Assembly: GCA_946902875.1 (NCBI GenBank)
Contig: OX336345.1
Coordinates: 13,609,395 to 13,673,394, forward strand
Source of the DNA: Nematopogon swammerdamellus
Taxonomy: Eukaryota; Arthropoda; Insecta; Lepidoptera; Adelidae
Reading direction: 5' to 3'
DNA length: 64,000 bases
How positions within the stretch are numbered: position 1 is the stretch's first letter; the number at the start of each line of letters is the position of its first letter. A program made the translations under genes and the position numbers. This document shows positions 1 through 12,800 of the stretch, piece by piece. Under the pieces are notes generated by a model, which did no database searches, was not told the origin of the DNA, and worked only from the letters and a program-made list of their open reading frames with translations.

Positions 1-2
1 AC

Positions 3-2744
3 GAGACTTGGCTAAAAGAATCCCAGAGTACGGCTGAATTTAATATCCCTGGTTATTCACTTCACCATGTCCCTCGCCGAACTAAAACCAAAGGAGGAGG
101 CGTAGGTATCTACATCAAGGAGTCACTCCATTACAAAATATTAAAAACACTCGTTGAAGGCCTTGAACACATGTGGGTGCAGCTGAAACTTCCTAAATGC
201 ACATGTATAGTAGGTACGGCATATCGCCCGCCTTCAGCAAACCTTGTCCCTGCTATCAACGTAATCGCGGATCAACTTGAAACTCTAGTACCTACTGTTG
301 ATTATATGTTTTTCCTCGGGGACTTAAATGTTAACATGATCGATGAGTCTAAACCCCTCGCTAGAAGCGTTAATGAAACCTTTGAACAGTTCGGACTGAT
401 ACAGGTTGTGACAGAACCCACTCGAGTAACAGCTAATTCTAGAACACTTATCGATATACTATATACTAATGCCAGTGAGCATCTTAAATCAGTTTCCGTA
501 ATCCATAATCCAGACCTCAGCGACCACGGCCTTATACTCGCGAAGTTTGATATAAAAATTAATCTAGACAGTTACAAAAATATCACATTCAGATCCTTTC
601 GTAATATTGAAATGGACAGCTTTCACTCACAAAACAACAGGCTTCCTTGGGACTATATCTTCGAATGTGATGATGTGGACGACATGTTAGAAAGTTTTTA
701 CTCACTTATTAAATGCCTTTTCGATACACACGCTCCATTGGCTACACGCCGATGTAGACCAATAATGCAACCCTGGTTCACTGACACCATCCGCGAAATG
801 ATAAAAATAAGAAATCGCGCCGGAGTTAGAGCCAAACGCACAAAAATTGATTCACACCACAGGTACTACCAAGATATGAGAAATCTTGTGACGGGTGCAA
901 TAAGGCGCGAAAAAAGTGCTTACTTTGATCATTTTGTTAACCAGAATGCTAACAACTCAAAGGATTTATGGAACGGGTTAAAAAAATGTGTTTCACTCAA
1001 AGAGACAATCAAAGTAATACCGAAGCATCTAGCGGACCCAAAGGCTATAAATTTGCATTTCTTGAAATTGCCTGCTACTTCTGTCGTAAGTCAAACTAAC
1101 TTAGAATTCTATAGCTCAAATAAATATAAACCAGAAATACATCAATTTTATTTTAACCCCATTAGCCAAGACGAGGTAGAAACACTAATTAAATCAATTA
1201 AATCTAATGCAGCCGGCATTGACGAAGTTACTATCAAGATGATCAATATGACCTTACCCCGTACACTAGCAGTTATTACACATATTATTAATAATACAAT
1301 CACATCGGGGTATTTTCCGCGAATCTGGAAAACAGCTCTCGTCACTCCTATTCCTAAGAAAAAAGAAGTTACAGAATACAAAGATCTCAGGCCAATTAGT
1401 ATTCTTCCTACACTCTCGAAAATTTTGGAAAAAACAATGACTAAACAACTCACTGCGTATCTACATTCAAATGATGTTGTTCCCGAGTGTCAACATGGCT
1501 TCCGGACAGGATACAGCACCAATACTGCACTCCTACAAATAACAGATGAAGCCCTGAGTGCAGCTGATGATGGAAGGGTTACATTTCTTGTCCTTTTAGA
1601 TTTTTCCCGAGCCTTCGACTGCCTTGATACTGAACTACTTATGGCAAAACTATGCTATTACGGAGTATCCGAAACAGCAATCAGGCTTCTTAAAACGTAC
1701 CTGACTGATAGGCGTCAGATTGTTAAATGCATTGGTGAGGATGGAAATGTAACTTTATCAGACATGGTCCCTGTGTCCCGCGGCTGCCCCCAGGGTTCAT
1801 CCCTATCTCCTTTACTGTATACGACCTACACTGCAGACTATCCTTCTTGCCTACAATACACGCATTGCGAGCTCTTTGCGGATGACACACAGATCAGGTA
1901 CTCCTTCTATCCAAGCGACGTAGATGAAGCTGTATCCAAAATTAATGCTGATCTTGAAAATACTTGGGCTTGGTCATCTGCGAACGGGCTAGCACTGAAT
2001 CCTCAAAAAACTATTTCACTTATTCTTGGAGGAAGAAGGTCGGTCGAAAAAGTCCTGGAACAAAATCCGGTATTAAAACTAAATGGAATAGCTATCCCGA
2101 TTGAAAATTGCGCCAGAAACTTGGGAATAAAAATGGATACTCACCTAAAATTTGAGAATCACATCATGGACAAGTTTGGGTCAGCCATGGGCAAGCTTAA
2201 AACACTGTACAAAATCCGTAACCACCTCTCGGTAAAGGTTAGACACACCCTAACAGAGGCTGTTGTACTTTCACCACTAAACTACTGTGACGTGGTATAC
2301 GGACCGTGCATTCTCAAAAAAACTTCAAACCGTATTCAAAGACTCCAAAATGCTTGTATAAGGTTCTGCGAGCCGAATATAAGAAAGAGGGAACACATAA
2401 CTCCACATATAAATCGTCTGAGGTTGCTTAAAATGGATAACAGACGCTATGTCCATCAGGCGGTTCTCATCCACAAAATTATTAACAAGAAAAAACCAAA
2501 ATCATTATTCAGGAAACTCAAATGGCTTGGTGAGGGGCACAGGTTTGGCACTAGATCCGTAGGCAAACTCCTGGCGGTTCCGAAACACCGGGGAGCAGCA
2601 TTCGAGGGAAGTTTCAAATACGCAGCTTCCCGGTGTTGGAATAACATACCGCCTCCAATAAGAGAGATACAGAGCGCACACACATTTAAAACAAAACTCA
2701 AACAATTTCTTTTAGTTCTACAAATTACAAACAACAAAATTTAG
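3..2744 (+). CDS. Non-LTR retrotransposon polyprotein, endonuclease plus reverse transcriptase, 5' end cut by window
   Basis: This frame is open from the left edge of the window, so the true start lies outside; the first in-frame ATG at 171 is probably not the start. The order is an APE-type endonuclease (GDLNVN near 318-335, SDHGLI near 519-536), then a linker, then the reverse transcriptase. The RT shows the RPIS block near 1390, the HGFR motif near 1494, an LLDFSRAFD catalytic block near 1594-1620, a GCPQGSSLSP block near 1782-1811, and the catalytic FADD at 1875-1886. The frame ends with TAG at 2742-2744 and has no internal stop, which suggests a young copy. The RT style and the (ATT)n tail resemble CR1/Kiri/Daphne-like LINEs of Lepidoptera, but the clade is an inference. 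It copies its own RNA into chromosomal DNA and is not part of the host gene. Confidence 0.95.
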   Translation, partial: ETWLKESQSTAEFNIPGYSLHHVPRRTKTKGGGVGIYIKESLHYKILKTLVEGLEHMWVQLKLPKCTCIVGTAYRPPSANLVPAINVIADQLETLVPTVDYMFFLGDLNVNMIDESKPLARSVNETFEQFGLIQVVTEPTRVTANSRTLIDILYTNASEHLKSVSVIHNPDLSDHGLILAKFDIKINLDSYKNITFRSFRNIEMDSFHSQNNRLPWDYIFECDDVDDMLESFYSLIKCLFDTHAPLATRRCRPIMQPWFTDTIREMIKIRNRAGVRAKRTKIDSHHRYYQDMRNLVTGAIRREKSAYFDHFVNQNANNSKDLWNGLKKCVSLKETIKVIPKHLADPKAINLHFLKLPATSVVSQTNLEFYSSNKYKPEIHQFYFNPISQDEVETLIKSIKSNAAGIDEVTIKMINMTLPRTLAVITHIINNTITSGYFPRIWKTALVTPIPKKKEVTEYKDLRPISILPTLSKILEKTMTKQLTAYLHSNDVVPECQHGFRTGYSTNTALLQITDEALSAADDGRVTFLVLLDFSRAFDCLDTELLMAKLCYYGVSETAIRLLKTYLTDRRQIVKCIGEDGNVTLSDMVPVSRGCPQGSSLSPLLYTTYTADYPSCLQYTHCELFADDTQIRYSFYPSDVDEAVSKINADLENTWAWSSANGLALNPQKTISLILGGRRSVEKVLEQNPVLKLNGIAIPIENCARNLGIKMDTHLKFENHIMDKFGSAMGKLKTLYKIRNHLSVKVRHTLTEAVVLSPLNYCDVVYGPCILKKTSNRIQRLQNACIRFCEPNIRKREHITPHINRLRLLKMDNRRYVHQAVLIHKIINKKKPKSLFRKLKWLGEGHRFGTRSVGKLLAVPKHRGAAFEGSFKYAASRCWNNIPPPIREIQSAHTFKTKLKQFLLVLQITNNKI

Positions 2745-3625
2745 GTCTTCAAAAATAATAACACCAAAACAAAACTAATAACTGTATAAATAAATACCCT
2801 GTGTATTCTCATGTCTACTACAAATCGATTCATAACCATAGGCTGGTCTGAACTGAACCACTCTAATGATCATAGATCACACATGATCATAGGACCCAAA
2901 CAATCAATCTACGAGCTAATTACCAAATGCCCTTTCACACACTCACTCACACACACAGACACACACCCTTGCATTCATATCATCAACTGAATCGAGAACT
3001 CAATCAACAAAGTTAATAAAGACTACACCTAAACCTCTCATTTAACACCTACATTCACATTCATAATTTTTTTTAATTATAAACTATTTAGGTATATATC
3101 ACTATACACTATCACTCTTCGCTGTTACATACTAACGAACTACATAGCACATAAAACCAACATGTTATTACTACATTAAATTGGAATATTTAGGCAGTAA
3201 TCAAAATCCATTTGTAAGCTGTGCTAAGTTGTGCTAATTTGTAAGCTGTGCTTTTGTGTTTGCTTATTTATTGTGTTGTTATATATTTCTATTGCACATA
3301 GTTGAATCCATGTATCTATAAGAATTAACTATGTTTTCCTCTGGCACGAGCCACTACACTACAATTGTTCTTAAGAACAGGATAGGCTTAAAAACAGCTT
3401 GGTGTGTGCGCAGCGCACACCTGACTAGCTGTGTCTATACCCTTTTCATTGGTTTATTGTTGTGTTGTTGTTCTTACTAAATCTAACTCTATAGGTATAT
3501 TCAGAATATGTAAAATAGAATCGTCTTTTTCTCATGTTGTACTCATTCTCTATGCCTACGGATAATAATGTAAATTAGCAATAAGCCAAAGTGAAATAAA
3601 GATATTTATTATTATTATTATTATT
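2745..3625 (+). repeat. 3' UTR and (ATT)n tail of the LINE
   Basis: About 880 bases of AT-rich sequence without coding potential follow the LINE stop codon and run to a short (ATT)n tract at about 3603-3625, preceded by AATAAA near 3595. This is the usual 3' layout of CR1-like LINEs. A CA/ACAC-rich patch lies at 2938-2968. Confidence 0.7.
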
Positions 3626-4013
3626 CATTCGTTTATTTACACATTTTTTCTTTTTTTATATTAATTTTACAAATAAAACCTAAATCTAAAATTAATACAA
3701 AATAACAAAATGGAATTTCCACCACCGGCGGCGGGGCGAACCCAGGCTACCGATGGTCGGACCCGAGAGAGAGAAACCTCCGGACAATTCGAGCGGTGTC
3801 GAGCAAGACCGCCTTCTGCATCTGACCCTTGATCCAAGCAAGTGGCTCTAGCGAGAGCCTCTTGAGATGATGGTCGAGGCTCTTGGCTATCAGCCCATGC
3901 GCAGACACGACTATGGGCACAACGATCGTCGAGTCCACGGGCCACATGTCGGTAACCTCGTGAGACAGATCGATGTATTTTAACATCTTGTCTTTTTCTG
4001 CCTTCACAAGGTT
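3626..4013 (-). pseudogene. 3' end of a second LINE (C-terminal RT tail), 5'-truncated
   Basis: On the minus strand 3747-4007 encodes about 86 residues with the pattern seen at the C-terminus of many invertebrate LINE polyproteins: a KYIDLSHEV..MW block, then VPIVVSAHGLI, then QKAVLLDTARIVRRFLSL, then a stop. Everything 5' of this is missing, as in a 5'-truncated insertion. The 3' UTR runs down to the (AAT)n tract at about 3603-3625, where it meets the tail of the plus-strand LINE. A short (TTA)n run flanks the other side at 4012-4029. The family match is from memory of conserved LINE tails. Confidence 0.7.
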
Positions 4014-4029
4014 ATTATTATTATTATTA

Positions 4030-7000
4030 TGTATGGATCATAGACATATATTGCAACATAATTATATTACAAACATATTACGCCGCCCGTATATTATATA
4101 ACTCTATGGTGTGGATGGACCTTGCGGTAGTTCTCCGTGGAATGCCCGTGTGGACTGCGTGCGGTTGGCCGCCGACTTCGATTTCCTTGTGATAAGTTTT
4201 TTATAGCCACGTGTCTCATGTGTTATTCTACCAACACCATACTTCTCATAACTAGTTAGATATTTTCCATGAGTAGCTAGCTCGTTATGTTGGTTCTCGG
4301 CGAAATTGTTACGAACTCGGATACTTTCGGTAGTTCATTACAGGGAAGTGGTGTATGAGCGAGCTTTTATGATGTGAGGGAGGCACCGTGTGATCGTAAT
4401 GTTGATTAGAACACTTCTGGGTTATGTTATTATGGACATTTGAGTTGGAAGTAGCGAATCCAAATGTATTGCGTTGGGTGCGATAGGGTAAATCTTGTTT
4501 ATGTTTTTTGTTGCATAAAATGTAGGTTTCATATCGGCAGTAGCATTGTTAAATTAATCATTTCTCAAATTGACATGTAATCAATAAATATTTTTAACAA
4601 ATTCTGATAGTCTTCCGTTTATAATGAAGATAATAATAGTATGCTGAAAATTGCATCGGAAGAAAGGGAGGAGACGTACCCGACGTGTTCGGGAAAATGT
4701 TTTGTCCAAATATTGATTCACTGACGGTGAGCAATTTATCCAGGAAAGAGGTCCCCGTAGGTATGTAGGACCCGTAGGACCCACGAGCATTCGTGGATTC
4801 GCATTGTAACAGCAGCATGAATAAACTCTTATGTCTTCCTCCTTTGAAGTTGTTGCTCAAACGATAAAACTGTTGCGTCAAAAAGGAGAAAATAAATGTA
4901 CACCGACCGAACCTACCTACTCTGTGCTACCTTCTAGGTTCCGCGGAAGATTGTTCGCTATTGCATTATTTAATGTGTGCTATTGCATCCTTAGCCCAGT
5001 GTGATTTCCAGCGCGGTGTTTTGGAGCACTTTTATCGGTATATTTTTATGTATTTCGGCTAACTTTTACTTCTTCTAATCGCAAATCTATGATAACAGTA
5101 TGCATCTCTATTACCTCGGTTGTGAGTTATTTTGTATCCTTCTTTTCAGATCGTATGTATACATACTATCCTTGATGTAGGTATACATACTGTATTATCG
5201 TGACAACGAAAACGTCCGTCGTGCCTAACCCTAATCACTCCATTATCCAGTCGGTTTGATTTTGACGCGGGTGGGTCTTGCTCCGACGAAGCACAGGCAT
5301 AGCACAGGTCCCGCAGTAACCTCACTCGGGCGAAATCGCAAGTGAGCAGCAGCGGCTCGGCTCGCGCCATCTCGCCGCGCGCTATCACCGAGTATCGACC
5401 ACGAGTGGACATCTGGCGAGATATACGCACCATCTGTATAATATGTATATTATGTTTGAATCCTGGTAATCTACACCTCGCTGGGTATGGACATGTATGG
5501 ATAACGTCGATGAAGAGAAAATGAGACATCTTTGCATATCTTGTCATGCCATGATGCGATATCTTCCAGATTACAAATAGGATTTGCATAATACGCATAA
5601 ACTGAGCAAAGCTACTTTGCACGTTGACGATAATTGTTCAATCATTGGGGAAAGTGTGTACCTTATCGGAGCGTATTCTCCCTTGATCATTCATTCATTA
5701 TCCACCAAACACCTTTATCACATATGTGTACGTAAATGCTAATAAGAGTAACTGACTGGGTAATCGCCAAGTTCTGTTGCATTGCACTCATAGCTCAAGT
5801 GAGAGAGAACTATTTCGGGATCATAAAACATGATTAGACAGTCACACACACGAATGAATTAGTGGTTTACTGAACGGTTGACTTCTTGCCTCGCCATGTA
5901 GTTTTTAAGGCGGTACAATCTTACCTTACATCTTGAAAATTTTAAAATTTATTTCACCTGGCTACTCAAACATTAGTCATACAAAATGAGACTGCACAAT
6001 GTTAAAGCAGGTCCGGACCAGAGCGAGGACCAGAGCAAACAAGAATGATATACCTACATAGTCAGTTTGTCTTCTGACACAAGTTTGATTTGCATATAAA
6101 AGGTCATGCACGCGCAAGCAGAGCACAGATGGATGAATCAGCTACTGAAACTTGCTGAAATTATGATTTCGTCGATTTCATTTCGTGTCGTATTGTGTGT
6201 CAATAGAGTTGTTGGTTTTGTCGGGTATAGGTATGGGCGGTATGGGTTCGCCAGGTAAATGTTTGTAGAGGAGTACCGCAGTACCGCAGTGCCACAGTGC
6301 CGCAGGGCAAGGGTCGATCAACGTCGTCGTCGTTTGCGAGTCGTGCATGCAGTATACCTACTATATGTATAGTAGTATTACTCGTATGTGTCTACTTACA
6401 TATTATTATTTTGCGTTGTATTATTGATTGATTGATGAAAGAGTGATGCTTCAGTCATGAATGATTATTTGTGCAGAAGTAAATGTTCAGCAGTATAAGA
6501 TCAAACTTTATTATGTCAATACGCGTCTTTCTCAATATTCAGTATTAATATCAGCCTGATCATTTTTGTAATTTTTATGAGCGAGGTTCAATATTGCTTT
6601 TGAGAATAAAGAGAAAACGTTATTTGTGATTGATGATGAGTGTGATCTAAATAATACATACTTATATCCCGAAGAATATACATTGCCTCCTGTCCTGTTA
6701 CTCCTGTCCCATTTTGGCCTAATTGTTTCGGTCAATCGATTTGGCTACGAGAAAAATATAAAACGCAGAGTAAACGTCGACGCTTTCAGTGATTGGCTTT
6801 CAGCGTTTTAATAGAAAATCTAACTGAACGTACCTTACGTCTACGTAACGTTCCTGTCGCCGTGCTGTCTCTCACGAAGGTAAACCATGGAAAATAATCT
6901 GACCCAGATTTAAGTAAAGGGTCCTCGAGGCGGTCGTTGCACCGACTCCTAATTATAGTGATGGAAAATTTCAAGCAGCATTTTGCTTTAGCGTTTTTCG

Positions 7001-7265
7001 TCGGATGCGATGTTATGCTAACGAGATGCTATTAAATATTATTTAGGTAATTTTATAAAGAGCAGTCATTATTTTTACAGCTATTTTAAAGCATGTATTG
7101 GTTTTGGTTGTTATTCTTTTTAAATTTGTCCAGTCAGATCGAAATTGATCTAATATTTTTGAGATAAGTAAGTAATGCTGTGCCATATAATCGGCGGATT
7201 GTGTTACATATACGGAAAGAGATCGATACAAACCGTAATGAATAACGAAATACGACCAAGAACCA
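4030..7265. other. AT-rich interval with no recognisable gene
   Basis: Only short ORFs without recognisable motifs or biased codon use are present. The longest is a minus-strand frame at 5146-5622; it has no family resemblance and lies partly over a GC-rich patch (5255-5420), so I do not call it a gene. Upstream exon(s) of the transporter could lie here but none can be recognised. Confidence 0.5.
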
Positions 7266-7269
7266 AGGC

Positions 7270-7545
7270 AGACGACATTGATAAGAAAATTAGTAAGCTG
7301 AAGTGGCAGTGGGCTGGGCACATCGCATCTGTCGCAGACCCGATAACCGTTGGGGTAGGCTGGTGCTCGAATAAAGGTCAAATAAAAGCAAATGTAGCGT
7401 GGGACACATCCCGGCTTGGTCGACAGACGACCTAAAAATTTAGCTCAGAGTGGAAGATCGGAAGACCGCGTGTGGTGGCGTGCTTGGGAGAGGCGTATGT
7501 CTAGCAGTGGAACGATACGGGCGACGATGATGATATATTACATAC
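7270..7545 (+). repeat. RTE-type LINE 3' end, decayed
   Basis: The plus strand at 7285-7325 encodes ISKLKWQWAGHIA, the conserved tail of RTE-clade polyproteins. It is followed by frameshifted remnants and then the 3'-terminal wording gaggcgtatgtctagcagtgg at 7491-7511 and a (gatgat)-like end near 7525-7535. The open frame is broken, so this is a dead, 5'-truncated copy. A related fragment lies at 54781-55030. Confidence 0.65.
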
Positions 7546-8151
7546 ACACTTATCAACCTATTCTATGCATGGTTAATATTAGGGATGAAATAATAAAATT
7601 GGACGTAGCGTACTATTATCACGATATGAACCGCAGAGTGAAGACATGAATCGGTAGCGTCTCCACTCCACTCTCCAATACGCTCAGGTAGCGCGGCGCG
7701 ACCTAATTTCATAGTCAGCATGTACAGACAGCGTGGATAAGGAAAATGTTACTGAGAAACTCCTTGGCCTTAGTGGTGAATGGCTGAGATATCTCTAAGT
7801 CCATACTGAATGTTCTACAGAACACGCATTTTATATGATGACAACATTATGATATGACATTATGAGTGTTTTTTTACGTTTTTTCGATGGTAACGAAGTT
7901 AGGTACCTACTTACATATTACCTATATTTGGTATTGTTGCTACCTGTATTAAGTTCTAAAACTGAATTATTGTTTGTATTGGAATTGTAAAATAATACAG
8001 TTTTATTGAAGAAAGTTCGTGAAGAAGCAAGTGGTCTGTAGGTACCTATAACGTTTGGAGCGCCGCCATACCTATTTCCCCCTTTTCCAGGGGTTCCTCC
8101 TTCACTAGAAATAATATCTGCAATGCCGACGTAGCCTCCGCGCACTATCGA
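7546..8151. other. Interval upstream of first recognised transporter exon, no recognised feature
   Basis: AT-rich sequence without recognisable coding motifs. A promoter or a first exon of the transporter could be here, but I see no convincing TATA box, initiator or short exon with a suitable phase-0 donor. Confidence 0.4.
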
Positions 8152-8226
8152 ATGCCACTTACCATCAAGTGGAAAGTAGCTCGCTACTTAGTAAAGCTAA
8201 TTGGAGGATGTCTGTTTGTTCCGCAG
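8152..8226 (+). other. Possible alternative in-frame 5' extension with an ATG at 8152
   Basis: The reading frame of exon 1 stays open upstream through the splice acceptor to an ATG at 8152, adding 25 residues (starting MPLTIKWKVARYL). If a promoter lies just upstream, translation could start here without an upstream exon. The strong acceptor at 8226 argues that the main transcript is spliced in from further upstream, so I give this low weight. Confidence 0.25.
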
Positions 8227-8503
8227 ACAGAGAGCGAGACGTCATGCGAGGAGGCCGCGCGGCTGACGGAGGAGCAAGACGAGGACGACGCCGGCTCGCT
8301 CATCTACCAGGACCTGCCGCCGCCTCCAGACGGCGGCTACGGATGGGTCGTCGTGTTCGCTTCCTTCATGTGCAACCTTATCGTGGACGGCATCGCCTAC
8401 ACATTCGGCATATTCCTGCCGGAGTTCGTCGACTTCTTCAAGGAGGGCAAGGGGACTACGGCATGGATCGGCAGTCTGCTGTCGGGAGTTTATTTGGCGG
8501 CTG
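8227..8503 (+). CDS. Transporter exon 1 (of those recognised): acidic N-terminus, TM1 and start of TM2
   Basis: The acceptor is ctgtttgttccgcag at 8212-8226 and the donor gtacgt is at 8504. The exon enters in phase 0 and ends after one base of a Gly codon. It encodes an acidic cytoplasmic N-terminus (EEQDEDDAG), a proline run, the MCT signature DGGYGW at 8329-8346, TM1 ([20 protein letters not shown]) and the beginning of TM2 ([15 protein letters not shown]). High GC and synonymous-site GC set it apart from its surroundings. Confidence 0.93.
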
Positions 8504-9787
8504 GTACGTTGGACGTTTCTTCCATATTATTGTCAACATCTTCATATACAGCCTTCTCTAACTTTTTATTATTGAAAGAGCGACATGTGTCGCCCTGCCA
8601 TCTATAAGGCATCTAACGACGCCCATGGACAATGGTCCGCATGCGGGGGTTACGAATGCCATGCCGGCCTCTCATTGTCTCACTACTGGGCGTAGAGTTC
8701 CTTCAATGTTATGAGGATTTTTTTCGTATCGCAAAGTTTCCTCACGATATTTTATTGGAGTAGCGGGTATTATGAACTTCCCATTTCCCCAGATGAAATG
8801 GCATTTTGAACCGCGGCTCATTAGATATTTATATATAGTTAAAAGTGTTTGGGTTTTCATATTATGTTGTATGTTAAAGCACTCCAGTTAGCCTTTCAGC
8901 TTATTATCAAATCAAGTACCTACCTAATTAAACCGCAAGATAAATGACAGTACATATTCCATGAATCAGTGGAACTGTTGCAGTTATTGAACGGTTCAGC
9001 CAGCTAGTTGGCAGCGAGAAGTACATACATACAGTTCAACCTACATAGAACTTTCATTGGGTGCGCTTGCAAGTGTGTCAGTTGAATTCCGGATTTATTT
9101 GCATCTATTTTGCTTGCCTTTGTGTTCAATAGTTGTCGGTCGTTTCTAGTTCACCCTCTGTACCGTACTGTAGGTTCAGCGAATTGATTATTAACATAAT
9201 AATTCTTTCATTTTGGACTTTTTAGAAAGGTCAGTCCGGGTTTGGCCGGATTTTAGAGGGATTTAATTTCGCTGAACATTACGCCTTATCGCGGTTCATT
9301 TCGAGTAGGTAGCCATTTTGTCTTAATTATCACAATCGTCTTCTAAATAGGGAGGTAGGTACCTCTGACTCAATAAACTGCGCATTTCATTAGGTTGTTT
9401 GTCCTTTTAACTTATCATCACATAATTAAAAAAGTTAAATTACAAATTAAAAAAACCTCTGACCCATAAAAAGTCAAAAATAACGTTTACTGACCTAAAG
9501 GAGTCGGGGGACTGCTAAGTAAATTCCCGCGCAGCTCTGAGTTTTTATATTTTATTTAGGTACTTAGCTTAGCTTTTTGACTTTTTATGGGTCGGGGGTT
9601 TTTTAATTTGTAATTTTACTTTTATTTCAAGCTTTTAAAAAAAACCGCATGCAAATCGGTCTACTTTTTAAGATAATAAATTTTTTGATTAGTTAATTGC
9701 TTGATTAATTGATTACAAACATAGCTAACAACCGGATCCAAGTCGGTCCATCCGTTTGGGAGCTACGATACCACAGACAGACACACT

Positions 9788-9841
<54 letters not shown>

Positions 9842-12800
9842 AAACTTATAACACCCCTATTTTTTCGTCGGAGGTTAAAAACTAAATTCAATAAATAATT
9901 TAAAATTTTATGATAATATGCTTCTAGTTATTATTACCCATATTTTATTTTAGGAAAAGCGTATGAATCACATGGCGGATTATGATGTTAAAATTATCAG
10001 GCAAGCTTAAAAGCATTCGCAACCCAATATATCCAGAGTACACTTTGCCAGCCAAAATCAACATCAAACTTGATGTATAGTTTATTAATAATGATAAACA
10101 TACTCGTAATATTATATCAAAAGAACGTCGAATTTCACGTCTTACTCTTTTCAGATTTGCATGAAATACAATTTATTTCGCATTATGTGACATAATAACA
10201 TTACATACTGCTGGAATGTAAATTCGAAAACAATCAGGTTATAAGGTTATTTTGTTTCGAAAATCCCTTTGAAGAGAATTTAGGTACTTAATGAAATTGC
10301 CAATAAGTGATTTTCACATACACAGGGTTAAAGGATTCGGAAAATTCCGAAGGCTTCGCCGGAAGACACTTCCACACCCTAGCGGTGCGACCAAGGAACG
10401 ATTTTGAGAAACAATGAGTTCTCAAAAGCAAAAGTTAACAACAATACATACATACAAACATTCAGGCTAAACACTTTACCCTCCTTTTGGCTTCGCCGTA
10501 GTCGGATAAAAAGGGTGCTGAGCCCCTCTGCCCCATACAATTTTTTGGCGGTAAAGTAAGTTTTGATGAAGTTTTTTTAGATTAAAAAAAATACAAAGGC
10601 CAAAAGTTTTCATAAGAGGTCCACGACCACCCCTTAAAATTTTGGTAGTCGTTACTGAATCATTCTGTAATTTATTGCGAAGCGAAGCAGCAGGAGCAGC
10701 TAGTCATTCGATATAGTGGAAAGTGTAGAGCGTATTTGGAAATGTGCGTGACAGGCTCTCGTATCTGTGTCAGATATAGTCTGCGGTTATTGGTCCTGCT
10801 GCAGTGTACTCTTCACCGACGACGGGTCCAGGGTTCATCTCCCGCTTGAATCACTCGGCCCGGCAACTTGTGTTTGATGGTGCTATCGCTCTGTGTGCTA
10901 ATGTTGACGCACGTCTCTGCTTGCGAATCGCTTCCTGGCCGACTGATAAATTTAATGTTAGTGCGGTCAATGTTTACTATACAGTAATTTGGAACGAATG
11001 CTATAATTTATCGGCGTAACGGGGGCAAAGTGTTGTGTAAAATTTAAGAATTAAGCGGATGAAATGAAAAGATATACCGCAGACCTCGTAGTATTAGTGA
11101 TTATCGTAGAGTATGGCACTATACACCAGATATAGGTAATGTAAATAGGCAGAGTGGTCAGATTCTTCAGTATTCATGTTTATGTTGTAAATATTAATGC
11201 TCTTGTGAGCGGTAGTATGGGTTAATTATTTATAAGTTACAATAATATAATACTTATAAGATACTAACAAAACATTGTGACTATTGCGAAGTTTGTTTGT
11301 CAGTTCTTCTTCGCATTTAATCTAGAACTAGCGGAATTTTCGACATATCCAAGACGAAGTAACTATTAAGTAATCTGTGTCCAAGCGTAGGTTACCTACC
11401 TATGGATGAAATTATACAATAAACAATAAATAAATCAATATCGTAGATTTAGCCAAAACTCCTTTTTCTGTCCACTTTTCTCACAGTGAGAAAAATTAAA
11501 AGATAAGCGACACATTTCTGATAGTACTCGTTACATACTTATTTTCAAAGACTAAGTATGCTATAGGTTATATTTAAATTTCTTTGGTTATTTTAGATTT
11601 AAATGTCGAAGTAGTTTCTTTTTTCTAAATTCTAAAATGTGTGAGCTAATCTTATAAATCATAGAAATAAACGTATACATATAAATAAACATAGTTTCAT
11701 ATGCAAATTATGAATACTCGTTAAGGTGCTAAGCTCAACACGTTCATCTACCAAACTAATGTTTTTTACATACAAATACGACAGCTTTGTGAAAACCTCT
11801 TGAAATTTTGTCTTTTATTCAATATTAGGATAATGAATGACAATCGCTTTCTAGAATTGTATTACGTAACGTACGTCTCAACGACGATAACCGGTATTTA
11901 CCTTAAAAATGCATCGGCACACTTTCTGTGTGGTCACTTGGTCACTAGGCAACAACAACGTAAAAACCCGCCAGTTGCCGATCTGGCTAAATGACCTCTC
12001 TGACCGTCGTCTCGCGGTCACTGTAAAAAAAAGAAGAACAAGGTAAAATTCAAAAAATAATTGCTTAAAGAATACATACATACATATACATATCACACAC
12101 GCTGAATCCCGAAAAACGGGATAAGCAGAGTAATCAGTGTTGTGCTGCAAGAACTCTGGTAAATTACAGCACAACACCGACCACCACGTTTCACACAGTA
12201 TTCGAACAAGATTCAATCGATCAAGCAGCAAGTAAGGCACGAAAACCCACCAGCTGCATGACTTGGTGGAAGTACCGTCCCAAGGTGAGAGGTGGCGAGC
12301 CTGTCGCCCTTTAGCACGGCATCTTGTTCTTATCCCTTAGTCGCCTTTTACGACATGCATGGGTAGAGATGCAGTGGGGCTATTCTTTTTAAGTACCGGC
12401 CCCACACGGTACTTAAAGAACTCGCAGGCAAATACGAAATAATGTTGTTTAGATGTCACGAATGATTTTTTTTTTCAATTTCTAATAATTGTAAGTATAA
12501 AAATTTTGCTTCATTGAAGCCACTGGTTTGCGGACACCACCGCAAGTAATCCAAGGAATCAAACAGCTCGCCCTCTCCAATACGGTCATCTGCAGCACGA
12601 CACATGAATCTTTGTGTTATACCTATATAACTTATAATCTGTGAAAAGGAACTAAACGTTACCTATTTATTCCGTTTGAATAGGACCGGTCGTCTCGGCG
12701 CTATGCAACAAGTACGGGTGCCGCGCGGTGTGCATCGCGGGCTCGCTGGTCGCCACCACCGCCTTCGTGCTTAGCATCTTCAGCAAAAGTGTCACCATGA

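Larger units (their letters stand above)
8504..12683 (+). other. Transporter intron 1
   Basis: 4180 bases between exon 1 (donor gtacgt) and exon 2 (acceptor ttgaatag). It holds the foldback at 9431, the AC microsatellite, dispersed repeats at 10325 and 12090-12418, and otherwise AT-rich sequence with no recognised gene. Confidence 0.8.

Noticed and set aside
3667..3945. 92-residue minus-strand ORF overlapping the second LINE
   Set aside because: Shadow frame of the recognised LINE C-terminal fragment at 3747-4007.
5146..5622. 158-residue minus-strand ORF
   Set aside because: No recognisable motif, uneven composition and no splice or regulatory support; part of it lies over a local GC-rich patch that lacks stops.
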